From positions 868,001 through 932,000 of the forward strand of contig NZ_CAMYMK010000002.1 of the NCBI RefSeq assembly GCF_947259545.1: a stretch of 64,000 nt of DNA, given 5' to 3'. A program made the position numbers and the translations under genes. How positions within the stretch are numbered: position 1 is the first letter of the stretch; each line of letters starts with the position of its first letter. The notes beneath the pieces were generated by a model. That model saw only the letters and a program-made list of their open reading frames with translations, searched no databases and was not told the DNA's origin. This DNA is from an uncultured Marinobacter sp. Lineage in GTDB: Bacteria; Pseudomonadota; Gammaproteobacteria; Pseudomonadales; Oleiphilaceae. Positions 35,811-43,651 of this stretch are shown here, piece after piece.

Positions 35811-37159
35811 TCATCAAACAACTCCGGCACCTCGGCATCCCATCCGAACTTTTCGCGGATGCGCTTGCGCATCACATCACTGGCCACCATTTCCCCGTGG
35901 GTGACATACACCTTCTCCGGCTTTAGCTGCCCCTGTTCCAGCCAGCTCAGGATCTCCTGATAGTCGCCATGGGCGGAGAGGGAATCCAGGTTATGGATGT
36001 CGGCTTTTACCGGCCAGTATTCGCCGTGAATCTTGACGGACTCCGCGCCATTCACCAGGGCGTCCCCCCGCGTGCCGGGGGCCTGGAAGCCTGCAAACAC
36101 CACGCTGTTGCGGGGGTTGGGTAGCAGCGTTTTCAGATGGTGTAGCACCCGACCACCGCTGGCCATGCCGCTGGCGGAGATGATCACGCAGGGGTAGCGT
36201 GCCGCATCCAGTTCGATGGATTCCTCAACGGTACGCACGAACGTTGTCTGGTCATCGATCATTTCGCATTGCGCAGCGCTGAGACGGTGCTCCTTGTGGT
36301 GCTGGCAGAAAATCTCCGTCGCCTTTATAGCCATGGGGCTGTTCAGATACACCGGCAATTTGGGGATGCGTTTCTGTCCCATGATCTTGTGGATCACATA
36401 CAGCAGCATCTGGGCCCGGCCCACGGCAAACGCCGGCATCAGCACAATGCCGCCACGTCCGGCGGTGCGGGTGATGATCTCGGCCAGCTCCTCCTCGGGA
36501 TCGGTCTCGGCGTGAAGCCGATCCCCGTAGGTGGATTCGCACACCAGAACATCGGCTTTCTGAAGGGGCTCCGGTGGGCGCATGATCACATCGTCCTGGC
36601 GACCCACATCCCCGCTGAACACCACGGTGCGCTGACTGCTCTTGTGGTGCACGTGCACACAGGATGACCCCAGAATGTGGCCGGCGGGGGTGAAGGTCAC
36701 CTCCATGCCTCGGACCGGTTCGAAGGTTTCGTGGTAGTGCAGGGACTCGAAATGCTTCAGCGCTTCCCAGGCGTCCTTTTCGGTGAACAGCGGCTCCGGC
36801 TTCTCGTGTTTGGAGAACTTCTTGCGGAAGGCGTACTTGGCGTCTTCCTCCTGCAGGAAGCCGGCATCCGGCAGCAACACCTTGCACAGGTGGTGGGTGG
36901 CCTTGGTGCAGTAGATCTTGCCCTTGAAGCCGTTCTTCACCAGTGCTGGCAGGTAACCACTGTGGTCAATGTGGGCGTGGGTCAGAACCACCGCTTCGAT
37001 AGTGGAAGGATCCACGGGAAACGGCGCCCAGTTCCGCTTGCGCAGGGTTTTCACGCCCTGATACATGCCGCAGTCAACGAGCAGGCGGTGCTTGTCATCC
37101 GAAAGCAGGTAACGTGATCCGGTAACGGTGCCTGCGCCGCCGAGGAAGCGAAGTTTCAT
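35798..37159 (-). CDS. Beta-CASP metallo-beta-lactamase fold hydrolase (RNA-processing type)
   Basis: This 453-residue protein combines an MBL-fold core with a beta-CASP insert and a C-terminal RMMBL segment, the arrangement of CPSF73/YsiB-like ribonucleases. Zinc ligands are in THAHIDHSG (about residues 60-68), GHILGSS and the SGDVGR motif; the beta-CASP part carries VLMPAFAVGRAQ and ISASGMASGGRV; RMMBL shows LSAHGDYQEIL and VTHGE. Bacterial members are annotated as MBL-fold RNA specificity factors, but few have been characterised. It is divergent from cysQ. Confidence 0.92.
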   Translation of the reverse strand: MKLRFLGGAGTVTGSRYLLSDDKHRLLVDCGMYQGVKTLRKRNWAPFPVDPSTIEAVVLTHAHIDHSGYLPALVKNGFKGKIYCTKATHHLCKVLLPDAGFLQEEDAKYAFRKKFSKHEKPEPLFTEKDAWEALKHFESLHYHETFEPVRGMEVTFTPAGHILGSSCVHVHHKSSQRTVVFSGDVGRQDDVIMRPPEPLQKADVLVCESTYGDRLHAETDPEEELAEIITRTAGRGGIVLMPAFAVGRAQMLLYVIHKIMGQKRIPKLPVYLNSPMAIKATEIFCQHHKEHRLSAAQCEMIDDQTTFVRTVEESIELDAARYPCVIISASGMASGGRVLHHLKTLLPNPRNSVVFAGFQAPGTRGDALVNGAESVKIHGEYWPVKADIHNLDSLSAHGDYQEILSWLEQGQLKPEKVYVTHGEMVASDVMRKRIREKFGWDAEVPELFDEVEV

Positions 37160-37306
37160 GGGGGACTCCTTTCAATGAATGCTGACAGTCAGCTTAGCGC
37201 AAAGTGGTTGATACGGAATTGATTTGTGTCGGCAAAAGCCACTGCACTAACACCAACCTCCACACTCCGTTAAACTGTCACCAAACTCGACAGCAGGATG
37301 TTCCCC

Positions 37307-38065
37307 ATGCACTACAGCTCCATCCTCCCCGATGTCATAAAAATCGCCGATCAAGCCAGCGAGCGGGTGCTCCACATCTACCAGTCGGACTTCAAGGTGG
37401 ACTACAAGGCCGATCAGTCACCCATCACTGCAGCGGACACTGCCAGCCACGAGGTGATTGTACAGGGGCTGCGAAGTCTCACCCCGGACACGCCCATCCT
37501 CTCGGAAGAAGGGGCGAGCATCCCCTGGGAAGAACGCAAACACTGGCACCGTTTCTGGCTGATCGATCCGGTTGATGGCACCCGAGACTTCACCCAGCGC
37601 ACGGGGGAATTCACCGTCAATATCGCCCTGATTGAAGACGGTGAACCGGTGCTGGGGGTGGTGACGGCCCCCGCGCTTAAAGAGGCCTTCTGGGGCGCGA
37701 AAGGGGAGGGCGCCCACCGGCGGGACCGCACAGGCAAAGTGCTGCCAATTCGCGTGGCCGAGGCGAAGGCCAGCAAACGGGTCGTCGCCAGTAAAAATCA
37801 CCTGAATGAGGAAACCCGAGCCTTTATTGAAAAGGTGGGCGAGCACGAACTGGTCCAGGCGGGCAGCTCCCTCAAGTTCTGCCGCATAGCCGAAGGCCGC
37901 GCCGACCTGTATCCGCGCCTGGGGCCCACCTGTGAATGGGACACCGGCGCGGCGCATGCGGTCCTGGCGGCTGCCGGTGGTAAAGTGGAAACGTTAGAGG
38001 GTGAACCGTTACGATACGGCAAGGAAGACCTGCTGAACCCGTATTTCATTGCAACAGGGAAGTAA
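37307..38065 (+). CDS. cysQ: 3'(2'),5'-bisphosphate nucleotidase CysQ
   Basis: CysQ hydrolyses 3'-phosphoadenosine 5'-phosphate (PAP), the by-product of sulfate assimilation and of PAPS-dependent sulfotransferases. Metal-binding motifs of the inositol monophosphatase superfamily are present: EEGA (about residue 66), DPVDGTRDF (about 86-94) and the C-terminal WDTGAAHAVL. The ATG at 37307 has CAGGA eight bases upstream; the ATG at 37298 is too close to it. It is followed four bases later by rfaH. A sulfotransferase that would generate PAP is encoded at 60071 in this window. Confidence 0.94.
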   Translation: MHYSSILPDVIKIADQASERVLHIYQSDFKVDYKADQSPITAADTASHEVIVQGLRSLTPDTPILSEEGASIPWEERKHWHRFWLIDPVDGTRDFTQRTGEFTVNIALIEDGEPVLGVVTAPALKEAFWGAKGEGAHRRDRTGKVLPIRVAEAKASKRVVASKNHLNEETRAFIEKVGEHELVQAGSSLKFCRIAEGRADLYPRLGPTCEWDTGAAHAVLAAAGGKVETLEGEPLRYGKEDLLNPYFIATGK

Positions 38066-38069
38066 CACG

Positions 38070-38555
38070 ATGACGTGGTACGCACTGCAACACAAACCCG
38101 CCCAGGGAGACCGGGCGGTGGAACACCTCCAGAATCAGGGCATAACCTGCTTCTACCCCAAGATCACCGTGGAAAAAATCAAAGCTGGCAAACGTTCCAA
38201 AAAGCTCGAGCCGCTGTTCCCCGGCTACCTGTTCGTTAAACTGGAACAGACCGATCCCATGTGGTCCAAGCTTCGCTCCACCCGGGGTGTGCTGCGGGTG
38301 GTGGGTTTTGCGAACAAGCCAGCACCGATTGCGGATGAGGTCATCGAGCACATCAAAGACAGCCTGCACACCGTGGCGGAGCAGGGTGGTATCAAGCCAG
38401 GGCAGTCCGTGGAGCTCAACGAAGGGCCATTTCAGGGGCTGGAGGCCATTTTCCAGGCTTATGATGGCGAAGAACGGGCGATTGTGTTGATCGGCTTTAT
38501 GCAGAAGCAGCAGGCTGTGAAGGTTCCGGTTTCCTCCATAAATCGCCAAATCTGA
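38070..38555 (+). CDS. rfaH: Transcription antitermination factor RfaH
   Basis: RfaH is a NusG paralogue that joins RNA polymerase paused at an ops site, suppresses termination and recruits ribosomes to long envelope operons. The 161-residue protein has the N-terminal NGN domain with MTWYALQHK, ITVEKIKAGKR and EPLFPGYLFV, which align closely with E. coli RfaH, then TRGV. The C-terminal KOW domain follows, with VELNEGPFQGLEAIF. The ATG at 38070 is preceded by AGGGA; the frame's earlier start overlaps cysQ. A perfect ops sequence 230 bases downstream shows the likely target: the polysaccharide operon that starts there. Confidence 0.95.
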   Translation: MTWYALQHKPAQGDRAVEHLQNQGITCFYPKITVEKIKAGKRSKKLEPLFPGYLFVKLEQTDPMWSKLRSTRGVLRVVGFANKPAPIADEVIEHIKDSLHTVAEQGGIKPGQSVELNEGPFQGLEAIFQAYDGEERAIVLIGFMQKQQAVKVPVSSINRQI

Positions 38556-38754
38556 TTGCATTTCCTACTGTTTGACAAGGTTTTACGCATAAACGCGGCC
38601 GATCGGGCCTCGCGTCTTTGTGGTCACTTGTCTGAAACATTCTATAACGTAGAATTGCGTCACATTTTGAGAAATAGAACTACATCCTGACAGGGAACGA
38701 GTCGGGGAAGTGATGCCCCTTCCGCTTGTCCCTCACTTATAAGCAACCAATTAT

Positions 38755-40800
38755 ATGACCTCAAAACACTGGGCCCTGGTCGGTGGGGCGGTAGCGTGCC
38801 TGAAACCGATTGCCTTGGTAGGCATTGCTGGCGGACTCTCATTGGCGGTTGCACAGGCGGCACCACGCGATCTGGCGTTTCCAGGCTACAGTGGCTACCT
38901 CAATGTGCCTTCGGCCACCGTGCTAGACCATGGCCAGGCAGATGTCATGTATTCGGATCAGGCTTTGAATACACGCCAGAATTCTGCGGGTGACGCGTAC
39001 GGTTATTTCAACAACATTGCCGGCACGTTCGGCGTCTTCCCCTTCGTGGAGGTCGGCGGGCGCCTTACCTGGGATCGAACCCAGTCGAACTGTTTTACCG
39101 AAGGTTGTGGTATTCGTGATCTGTCCGCGAACATCAAAGTTCAGGCCCCATTCATCCCGGAAAACTGGTTTACGTTAGCCGCCGGTGTTCAGGATCTGGG
39201 AGGGGAAACGGACGACTTTGAGTCTGTCTACGTAGTTGCCGGTCGGCAATTTGGGCCGCTCGAGATCTCTGCAGGCTATGGTGACCCCAAGACGTCCGGG
39301 CGTTACCTGGATGGCGTCTTCGGCGGCGTATCCTACCGCCCAGTGCCCTGGCTGAACGTCATGGCCGAGTACGACAGCCAGGATGTGCGCCTGGGATTGG
39401 GAGCCGCAACGCCAGGAGGTTTGCTGCCGCTGGGCATGCAAGTGAAGGGAAAAGTGCTGGCCTACGATGAAGGCGACACCGATAACGATCGCCATTTCTT
39501 CTCCCTGGGCCTGTCCATCCCCTTCGGCAACAAGCCCAGCAAGCAGCGCCTGGAACCAGTCGTTGCAGACAACGCTGAGACAGTAGGTCGGATTAGGCAA
39601 AGCCGTAATCCGACAAACCCAGAGCAAGCCAGCACCAGCAAGACCACTGACGCCGGCACCGAGACAGCCCGCCGCTTGGGGCAAGAGATGGTCAACGCCG
39701 GCTACGACCGGGTCTCCGTCGCCAGCGAAGGCGGCACCCTTCACATCCAGTGGGAAAACAACATCTACGTACGGGACGAACGCGACTCCGTTCTCGACGT
39801 AGCCCGAAGGGCCAGGGCCGCAGCCGGTGCTCACAAGAACGCCCAGCTCACTCTGCTGAACCAGAATATCCCGGTGGCAGAGCGAACCGTCCCATTACAG
39901 ACGGCCCATCCGGATGGCAGCGATGAGCCCTACGCCATCGCCTCACGGTTCTCCGACACCAGTCTGCTGAACCGGGACGATCGCGACTGGGACTTCCAGG
40001 GTAGCTACGGCCCCACCTGGAAGCCACGTATCACCCTCAGCCCGACCATCAGTTCCGGGGTGGCCACCGAATTTGGTGTTTGGGATGCCTCCGTGGGCAT
40101 CAGTGCGGAAGTGTCCGCCTCCCTCTGGACAGGTGCGCAGGCCTCAGCAACCTACAACACCGAGATCTATCAGACCGAAGATTTTGAGAAGGGCGGTGTG
40201 TTCTATGAGGACCGGCAGCGCAACGCTTTGATTGAGGCGGAAATCCAGCAAACCCTCAAACTTCATCCCCAGCTATACACAAGTTTCCACGGTGGTCGGT
40301 ACGCCATCGACTGGAACGGCGCCATCAACGAGACTATGCTCCTGAGCCCGGGTGGTCGCCACAGTTTGAGTTATCTCGGGGGCACCTTCCGCCACCGAGA
40401 TGATAGCGGCGTAAAGCGCAATCAGATGCTGGGCCGGTACAGCTATTACAACCCGAATCTGGACGCCCAGTTCGATGTATACGGCGGCCAGTTCTTTGCC
40501 GAAGACACCGGCTTCCGCCTGGATAGCCGCTTCTGGTTCGGGGACTATGCGATTACCCTGAGCTACAAAAACACCGACGCCGAATTCATCAGCCTCGGCT
40601 GGGTGATTCCGCTCACACCGGAGAAAACCCGTCAGTTTCGTTACGCTCAGGTTCGCGGCGATGCTGACTGGAACTACAGCGTGCAGAGCCGAATTAACGA
40701 GGATCAGAACCTGACAGAGTTTGGCGGTGCGGCGATTGTGCGTTCAGCCAACCCGATACAGTCCCTGTATCTCAACCGGGGCCGGCTCACAAATGACTGA
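38755..40800 (+). CDS. YjbH/GfcD-like outer-membrane polysaccharide export protein
   Basis: This YjbH-domain protein (DUF940) is related to YjbH and GfcD, outer-membrane beta-barrel proteins encoded with capsule and exopolysaccharide operons. At 681 residues (E. coli homologues about 700) it has an N-terminal signal-like stretch ending near QAAPRDL, a first barrel region, a linker, a small alpha/beta domain (RLGQEMVNAGYDRVSVASE onward) and a second strand-rich part. No Shine-Dalgarno precedes the ATG at 38755; non-standard or TTG starts near 38800-38815 are possible, and RfaH-driven ribosome recruitment could compensate. A palindromic repeat is embedded in frame at 39583-39616, within the linker. 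Confidence 0.85.
   Translation: MTSKHWALVGGAVACLKPIALVGIAGGLSLAVAQAAPRDLAFPGYSGYLNVPSATVLDHGQADVMYSDQALNTRQNSAGDAYGYFNNIAGTFGVFPFVEVGGRLTWDRTQSNCFTEGCGIRDLSANIKVQAPFIPENWFTLAAGVQDLGGETDDFESVYVVAGRQFGPLEISAGYGDPKTSGRYLDGVFGGVSYRPVPWLNVMAEYDSQDVRLGLGAATPGGLLPLGMQVKGKVLAYDEGDTDNDRHFFSLGLSIPFGNKPSKQRLEPVVADNAETVGRIRQSRNPTNPEQASTSKTTDAGTETARRLGQEMVNAGYDRVSVASEGGTLHIQWENNIYVRDERDSVLDVARRARAAAGAHKNAQLTLLNQNIPVAERTVPLQTAHPDGSDEPYAIASRFSDTSLLNRDDRDWDFQGSYGPTWKPRITLSPTISSGVATEFGVWDASVGISAEVSASLWTGAQASATYNTEIYQTEDFEKGGVFYEDRQRNALIEAEIQQTLKLHPQLYTSFHGGRYAIDWNGAINETMLLSPGGRHSLSYLGGTFRHRDDSGVKRNQMLGRYSYYNPNLDAQFDVYGGQFFAEDTGFRLDSRFWFGDYAITLSYKNTDAEFISLGWVIPLTPEKTRQFRYAQVRGDADWNYSVQSRINEDQNLTEFGGAAIVRSANPIQSLYLNRGRLTND
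38787..38798 (+). promoter_or_regulatory. ops element (RfaH recruitment site)
   Basis: GGCGGTAGCGTG matches the ops core in all 12 positions and is preceded by two further G residues, as in the JUMPstart sequence (GGGGCGGTAGCGTG). It lies on the coding strand at the head of the polysaccharide locus, directly downstream of rfaH. It falls either in the first codons of the YjbH-like gene, if translation starts at 38755, or just upstream of its signal peptide if it starts later. Confidence 0.9.
39583..39616. repeat. Short REP-like palindrome, copy 4, inside a coding region
   Basis: GTAGGTCGGATTAGGC is followed by its imperfect complement, GCCGTAATCCGAC. It lies in frame within the YjbH-like gene and encodes roughly VGRIRQSRNPTN. 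It is the same family as the copies at 5913, 12513 and 23482. The surrounding frame is intact on both sides. Confidence 0.85.
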
Positions 40801-40861
40801 CAGAGCCGGTGGCGTGGCCCAAGAAGCCATAAAATTCAAGGCAGGAAGAAGTGAAGTGTGA

Positions 40862-40889
40862 TTGCGTTTTAACCTCACTTGCCTATAGT
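40862..40889 (+). promoter_or_regulatory. Candidate sigma-70 promoter upstream of the lipoprotein gene
   Basis: TTGCGT at 40862-40867 and TATAGT at 40884-40889 are separated by 16 bases, a reasonable housekeeping promoter, within the 214-base gap between the YjbH-like gene and the lipoprotein gene. It suggests the lipoprotein can be expressed independently of the ops-controlled transcript. Confidence 0.5.
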
Positions 40890-41014
40890 GGGAGCAAAAC
40901 AGGCCCTCGGTGGCCAATAAACGTCAGGGCGCCTCAGCTTAGGCTTGGCGCAGCCAACATCAAGAACCAATAACCAAAACGTGCGAAAGCTCATTCAGGA
41001 GACAAGAGGCTATT

Positions 41015-41953
41015 ATGAGTCAATTTAAAAAAGGAAAGTTCTCACGCAACCTGGCCGCCACAGCGATTCTGGCGCCGACCCTGGCAATCGTAGGGTGTTC
41101 CTCCAGCAGTAGCTCCTCGTCAGATAACGGCGGCGATGGCTCCACCGAAGGCTTTGCATACGACGGCTACCTGAACAACGCTGTGGTATGTATCGATGAA
41201 AACCTCAACAAAGCGTGCGATTTTGGCGAGCCCACCACAACCACCGGCGCTGGTGGCCGATTCACGTTTGATACCCTGACAGATGCGCAGCTGCAGCTGC
41301 CCCTGGTTCTCCAGGCTACGGCCAATACCACCGACGAGGACGACAATGCCTCAGTCGACACCAACCTTAAATTCCTGGCACCGGCTGGCAGCAAGGCAGT
41401 CAGCGGTTTCAGCACTATTGTCCAGGCTAAAATTGAAAAAGCCCTGGCCGGTGGCTCAACAGCCAGCCTGGAAGACCTGAAGGCGAGCGCCGCAGCTGAG
41501 CTGGCGGGTGAGCTGGGTGTTTCTGGTGTGGACCTCACCGCCTTTGACCCGATTGCCGCCAAGGCAGACGAAAGCGCTTCCGAGGATGCGCAGACCACGG
41601 CTGCCAAGCTCCACCTGGTTAACCAGGTGCTGAGCCAGCAAATCGCCACTCTGGTGCCGCAGGCCAGCGCCAACGCCAATGGCGACGAAACCGCAGCCTT
41701 TGGTGCCCTGGTGAATAATCTGAACGCAACCAACGTAAAGCAAGCGGTCGACAACGACACTGCTGGTCTGGCGTTGCCTGAACTGAAAGAAGCGTTGGCA
41801 GATGTTATCGTAAGCGAAGTTACGCCTCTGGTTCCGACCACCGAGGAGATCGAAGAGCAGGCTGCTATCGATGAGATCGTCCAAGAGATCATCCAGGAAG
41901 TGGTAGCTGAGGAAGAAGAGCCGACGGGCGCAACAGGCGGTACCGGCAGCTGA
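41015..41953 (+). CDS. Hypothetical lipoprotein of the polysaccharide locus
   Basis: I do not recognise a named family. The 312-residue protein has a lipoprotein signal ending at a cysteine in LAIVGCSSSS (about residue 28), then a serine/glycine linker. A small beta module (about residues 46-90) contains AFAYDGYLNNAVVCID-like and AGGRFTFDTL segments resembling Ig-like or carboxypeptidase-regulatory-like surface domains. A long Ala/Glu-rich helical C-terminal region ends in a strongly acidic, Glu-rich stretch. It has its own likely promoter and a strong terminator, although it lies between the YjbH-like and wza genes. A structural envelope role is possible; nothing enzymatic is visible. Confidence 0.75.
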   Translation: MSQFKKGKFSRNLAATAILAPTLAIVGCSSSSSSSSDNGGDGSTEGFAYDGYLNNAVVCIDENLNKACDFGEPTTTTGAGGRFTFDTLTDAQLQLPLVLQATANTTDEDDNASVDTNLKFLAPAGSKAVSGFSTIVQAKIEKALAGGSTASLEDLKASAAAELAGELGVSGVDLTAFDPIAAKADESASEDAQTTAAKLHLVNQVLSQQIATLVPQASANANGDETAAFGALVNNLNATNVKQAVDNDTAGLALPELKEALADVIVSEVTPLVPTTEEIEEQAAIDEIVQEIIQEVVAEEEEPTGATGGTGS

Positions 41954-41976
41954 TCAATTGCGGTATAAGCGCCGCA

Positions 41977-42007
41977 AAGGGGCTGGCTTTGCCAGCCCCT
42001 TTGTTTG
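41977..42007 (+). terminator. Intrinsic terminator between the lipoprotein gene and wza
   Basis: AAGGGGCTGGC at 41977-41987 pairs perfectly with GCCAGCCCCTT at 41992-42002 around a short loop (41988-41991), followed by TTGTTTG. It lies 23 bases after the lipoprotein stop and about 60 bases before the wza start. Transcripts coming from the ops site would have to read through it. Confidence 0.9.
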
Positions 42008-42061
42008 TTATCAGCAAAAAGTAGGCTTATTATCGGCCTCCCGAATATTAGAAGTCTCAGC

Positions 42062-43189
42062 ATGACAGGTATGGTATTGAAGATTCTGCTTCCCTTGGCT
42101 CTGCTGGCCCTGCAGGGCTGCGCCTTTGCCCCCGGCTCTCACATCGACTCAGGTGGCTGGGGAGCCGATTACAAGAGTCCTCCAGAGGAAGACGTAAGTG
42201 ACTTGGTGAAGGTGAGCCGTATTGGTCCGGCTAATTTACGCCAGGCCCTCGTCGCCGAAGTGCCGCTTCCACCTGACGAATTGCTACTGAAAGACAGTGA
42301 TTTCCAATACCGCATCGGTATTGGTGACGTACTGCAAATTACGGTTTGGGACCACCCGGAACTCACCATTCCCGCAGGTTCTGAGCGCAGTTCCCAGGAA
42401 TCGGGGAACGTTGTTAACGAAAATGGCGATATTTATTACCCGTACATCGGTTACGTAAACGTCGCCGGAAACACCACCCAGAAAGTGAGGGAAGAGGTAG
42501 CCGAACGCCTCTCTGCTTATCTGGAGTCCCCGCAAGTTGATGTCTCCGTCGCTGCCTTCCGCAGTCAGCGCATATACGTAAGTGGCGCAGTGGATGAACC
42601 GGGAGTGTACCCTCTCACCAACGTTCCCACCCGCCTGGTAGACGCCATCAGTCAAGCCGGCGGCCTGGAAGAAAATGGTGACTGGCGCCATGTCATACTG
42701 ACGCGCAATGGCCGTGACTATACCCTATCTCTCAAAGATGTATTTGAAAAAGGCAACAAGCACCACAACGTGCTGCTCAAAAGTGGTGACGTGATTAACG
42801 TGCCGCTGGGTAACGATCGTAAAGTCTTTGTGTTGGGTGAGGTGGCAAAAACCCAATCGTTGCCCATGGGGCGTAATGGGCTCTCTCTGGCAGAAGCCAT
42901 TTCCAACGTAGGCGGCCTGAACGAGCGCCAGTCAGACGCTACCGGGGTATTTGTGGTGCGCCGATCTGAACAGGCTGGGCCCGACAGTGATATTCTGATT
43001 GATCTCTATCAGCTGAACCTGAAGGACGCTACAGCTATGGTGATGGCAGACAGCTTCACCCTTCAGAATAGGGATTTGGTATACGTTACGGCAGCGCCAT
43101 TGGCCCGCTGGAACCGTGTAGTGTCCTTGCTGGTGCCGTCGTTTACTGCCCTGTTCCTGGGGGATCGGGCGTTTGACCTTGCAGAGTAA
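42062..43189 (+). CDS. wza: Polysaccharide export outer-membrane lipoprotein Wza
   Basis: Wza is the outer-membrane lipoprotein channel of Wzy-dependent capsule and exopolysaccharide export. The lipobox is LLALQGC (about residues 12-18 from the ATG at 42062). A polysaccharide biosynthesis/export domain (YRIGIGDVLQITVWDHPEL) is followed by two SLBB-type repeats (YVSGAVDEPGVYPL and VFVLGEVAKTQSLPM) and a C-terminal amphipathic segment (RWNRVVSLLVPSF) that would form the membrane helix. At about 375 residues it matches the family. A frame start at 42005 lies in the terminator and was rejected. Wzb follows after 11 bases. Confidence 0.95.
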   Translation: MTGMVLKILLPLALLALQGCAFAPGSHIDSGGWGADYKSPPEEDVSDLVKVSRIGPANLRQALVAEVPLPPDELLLKDSDFQYRIGIGDVLQITVWDHPELTIPAGSERSSQESGNVVNENGDIYYPYIGYVNVAGNTTQKVREEVAERLSAYLESPQVDVSVAAFRSQRIYVSGAVDEPGVYPLTNVPTRLVDAISQAGGLEENGDWRHVILTRNGRDYTLSLKDVFEKGNKHHNVLLKSGDVINVPLGNDRKVFVLGEVAKTQSLPMGRNGLSLAEAISNVGGLNERQSDATGVFVVRRSEQAGPDSDILIDLYQLNLKDATAMVMADSFTLQNRDLVYVTAAPLARWNRVVSLLVPSFTALFLGDRAFDLAE

Positions 43190-43200
43190 GCTGAAGCGTT

Positions 43201-43635
43201 ATGATTAATGACATCCTGGTCTTGTGCGTGGGTAATATCTGCCGCAGCCCCGTGGCCGAAGCCCTGCTAAAAGCCAACTTGCCCGGCAAAACCATAGAAT
43301 CCGCCGGGTTGGGCGCGCTGGTGGACCATGAAGCCGACCCGACCGCCGCCGAACTGGCCCATCGGGTGGGGCTAGACCTGACTGAGCACCGGGCGCGACA
43401 AATCACCACTGAACAACTCCGCCGCGCAGATCTAATTTTGGTGATGAGCGAAGCCCAGCGCGCCCAAGTCAGGGCCAAAGATCCGGTCGCTGCCGGCAAA
43501 ACCATGTTGCTTACCCATTGGTTACCCGGTAAACCGGACATCCCGGATCCTTATAAAAAAAGCCGCGAAGCCTTTGAGCACGTGCACCAAATGCTCCAGG
43601 ATTCCGTAAAAGCCTGGCTGCCCAAGCTAAAATAA
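43201..43635 (+). CDS. wzb: Low-molecular-weight protein tyrosine phosphatase Wzb/Etp
   Basis: This cytosolic phosphatase dephosphorylates the C-terminal tyrosines of the Wzc kinase, cycling export assembly. The P-loop CVGNICRS (CX5R) is at about residues 9-16 and the general acid is in DIPDPYKKS near residues 117-125. The 144-residue length is standard. It lies between wza and wzc with short gaps (11 and 16 bases), the canonical wza-wzb-wzc order. Confidence 0.96.
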   Translation: MINDILVLCVGNICRSPVAEALLKANLPGKTIESAGLGALVDHEADPTAAELAHRVGLDLTEHRARQITTEQLRRADLILVMSEAQRAQVRAKDPVAAGKTMLLTHWLPGKPDIPDPYKKSREAFEHVHQMLQDSVKAWLPKLK

Positions 43636-43651
43636 TGAGCAAGAGCAACAA

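Noticed and set aside
36187..36200. ops-like sequence GGGGTAGCGTG on the plus strand
   Set aside because: It lacks one base of the core (GGCGGTAGCGTG) and lies inside the minus-strand metallohydrolase gene, so it cannot act on a nearby plus-strand transcript.
38572..38600. TTGACA before the ops site as a -35 box
   Set aside because: No acceptable -10 lies 16-18 bases downstream; the promoter of the ops operon could not be placed by eye.
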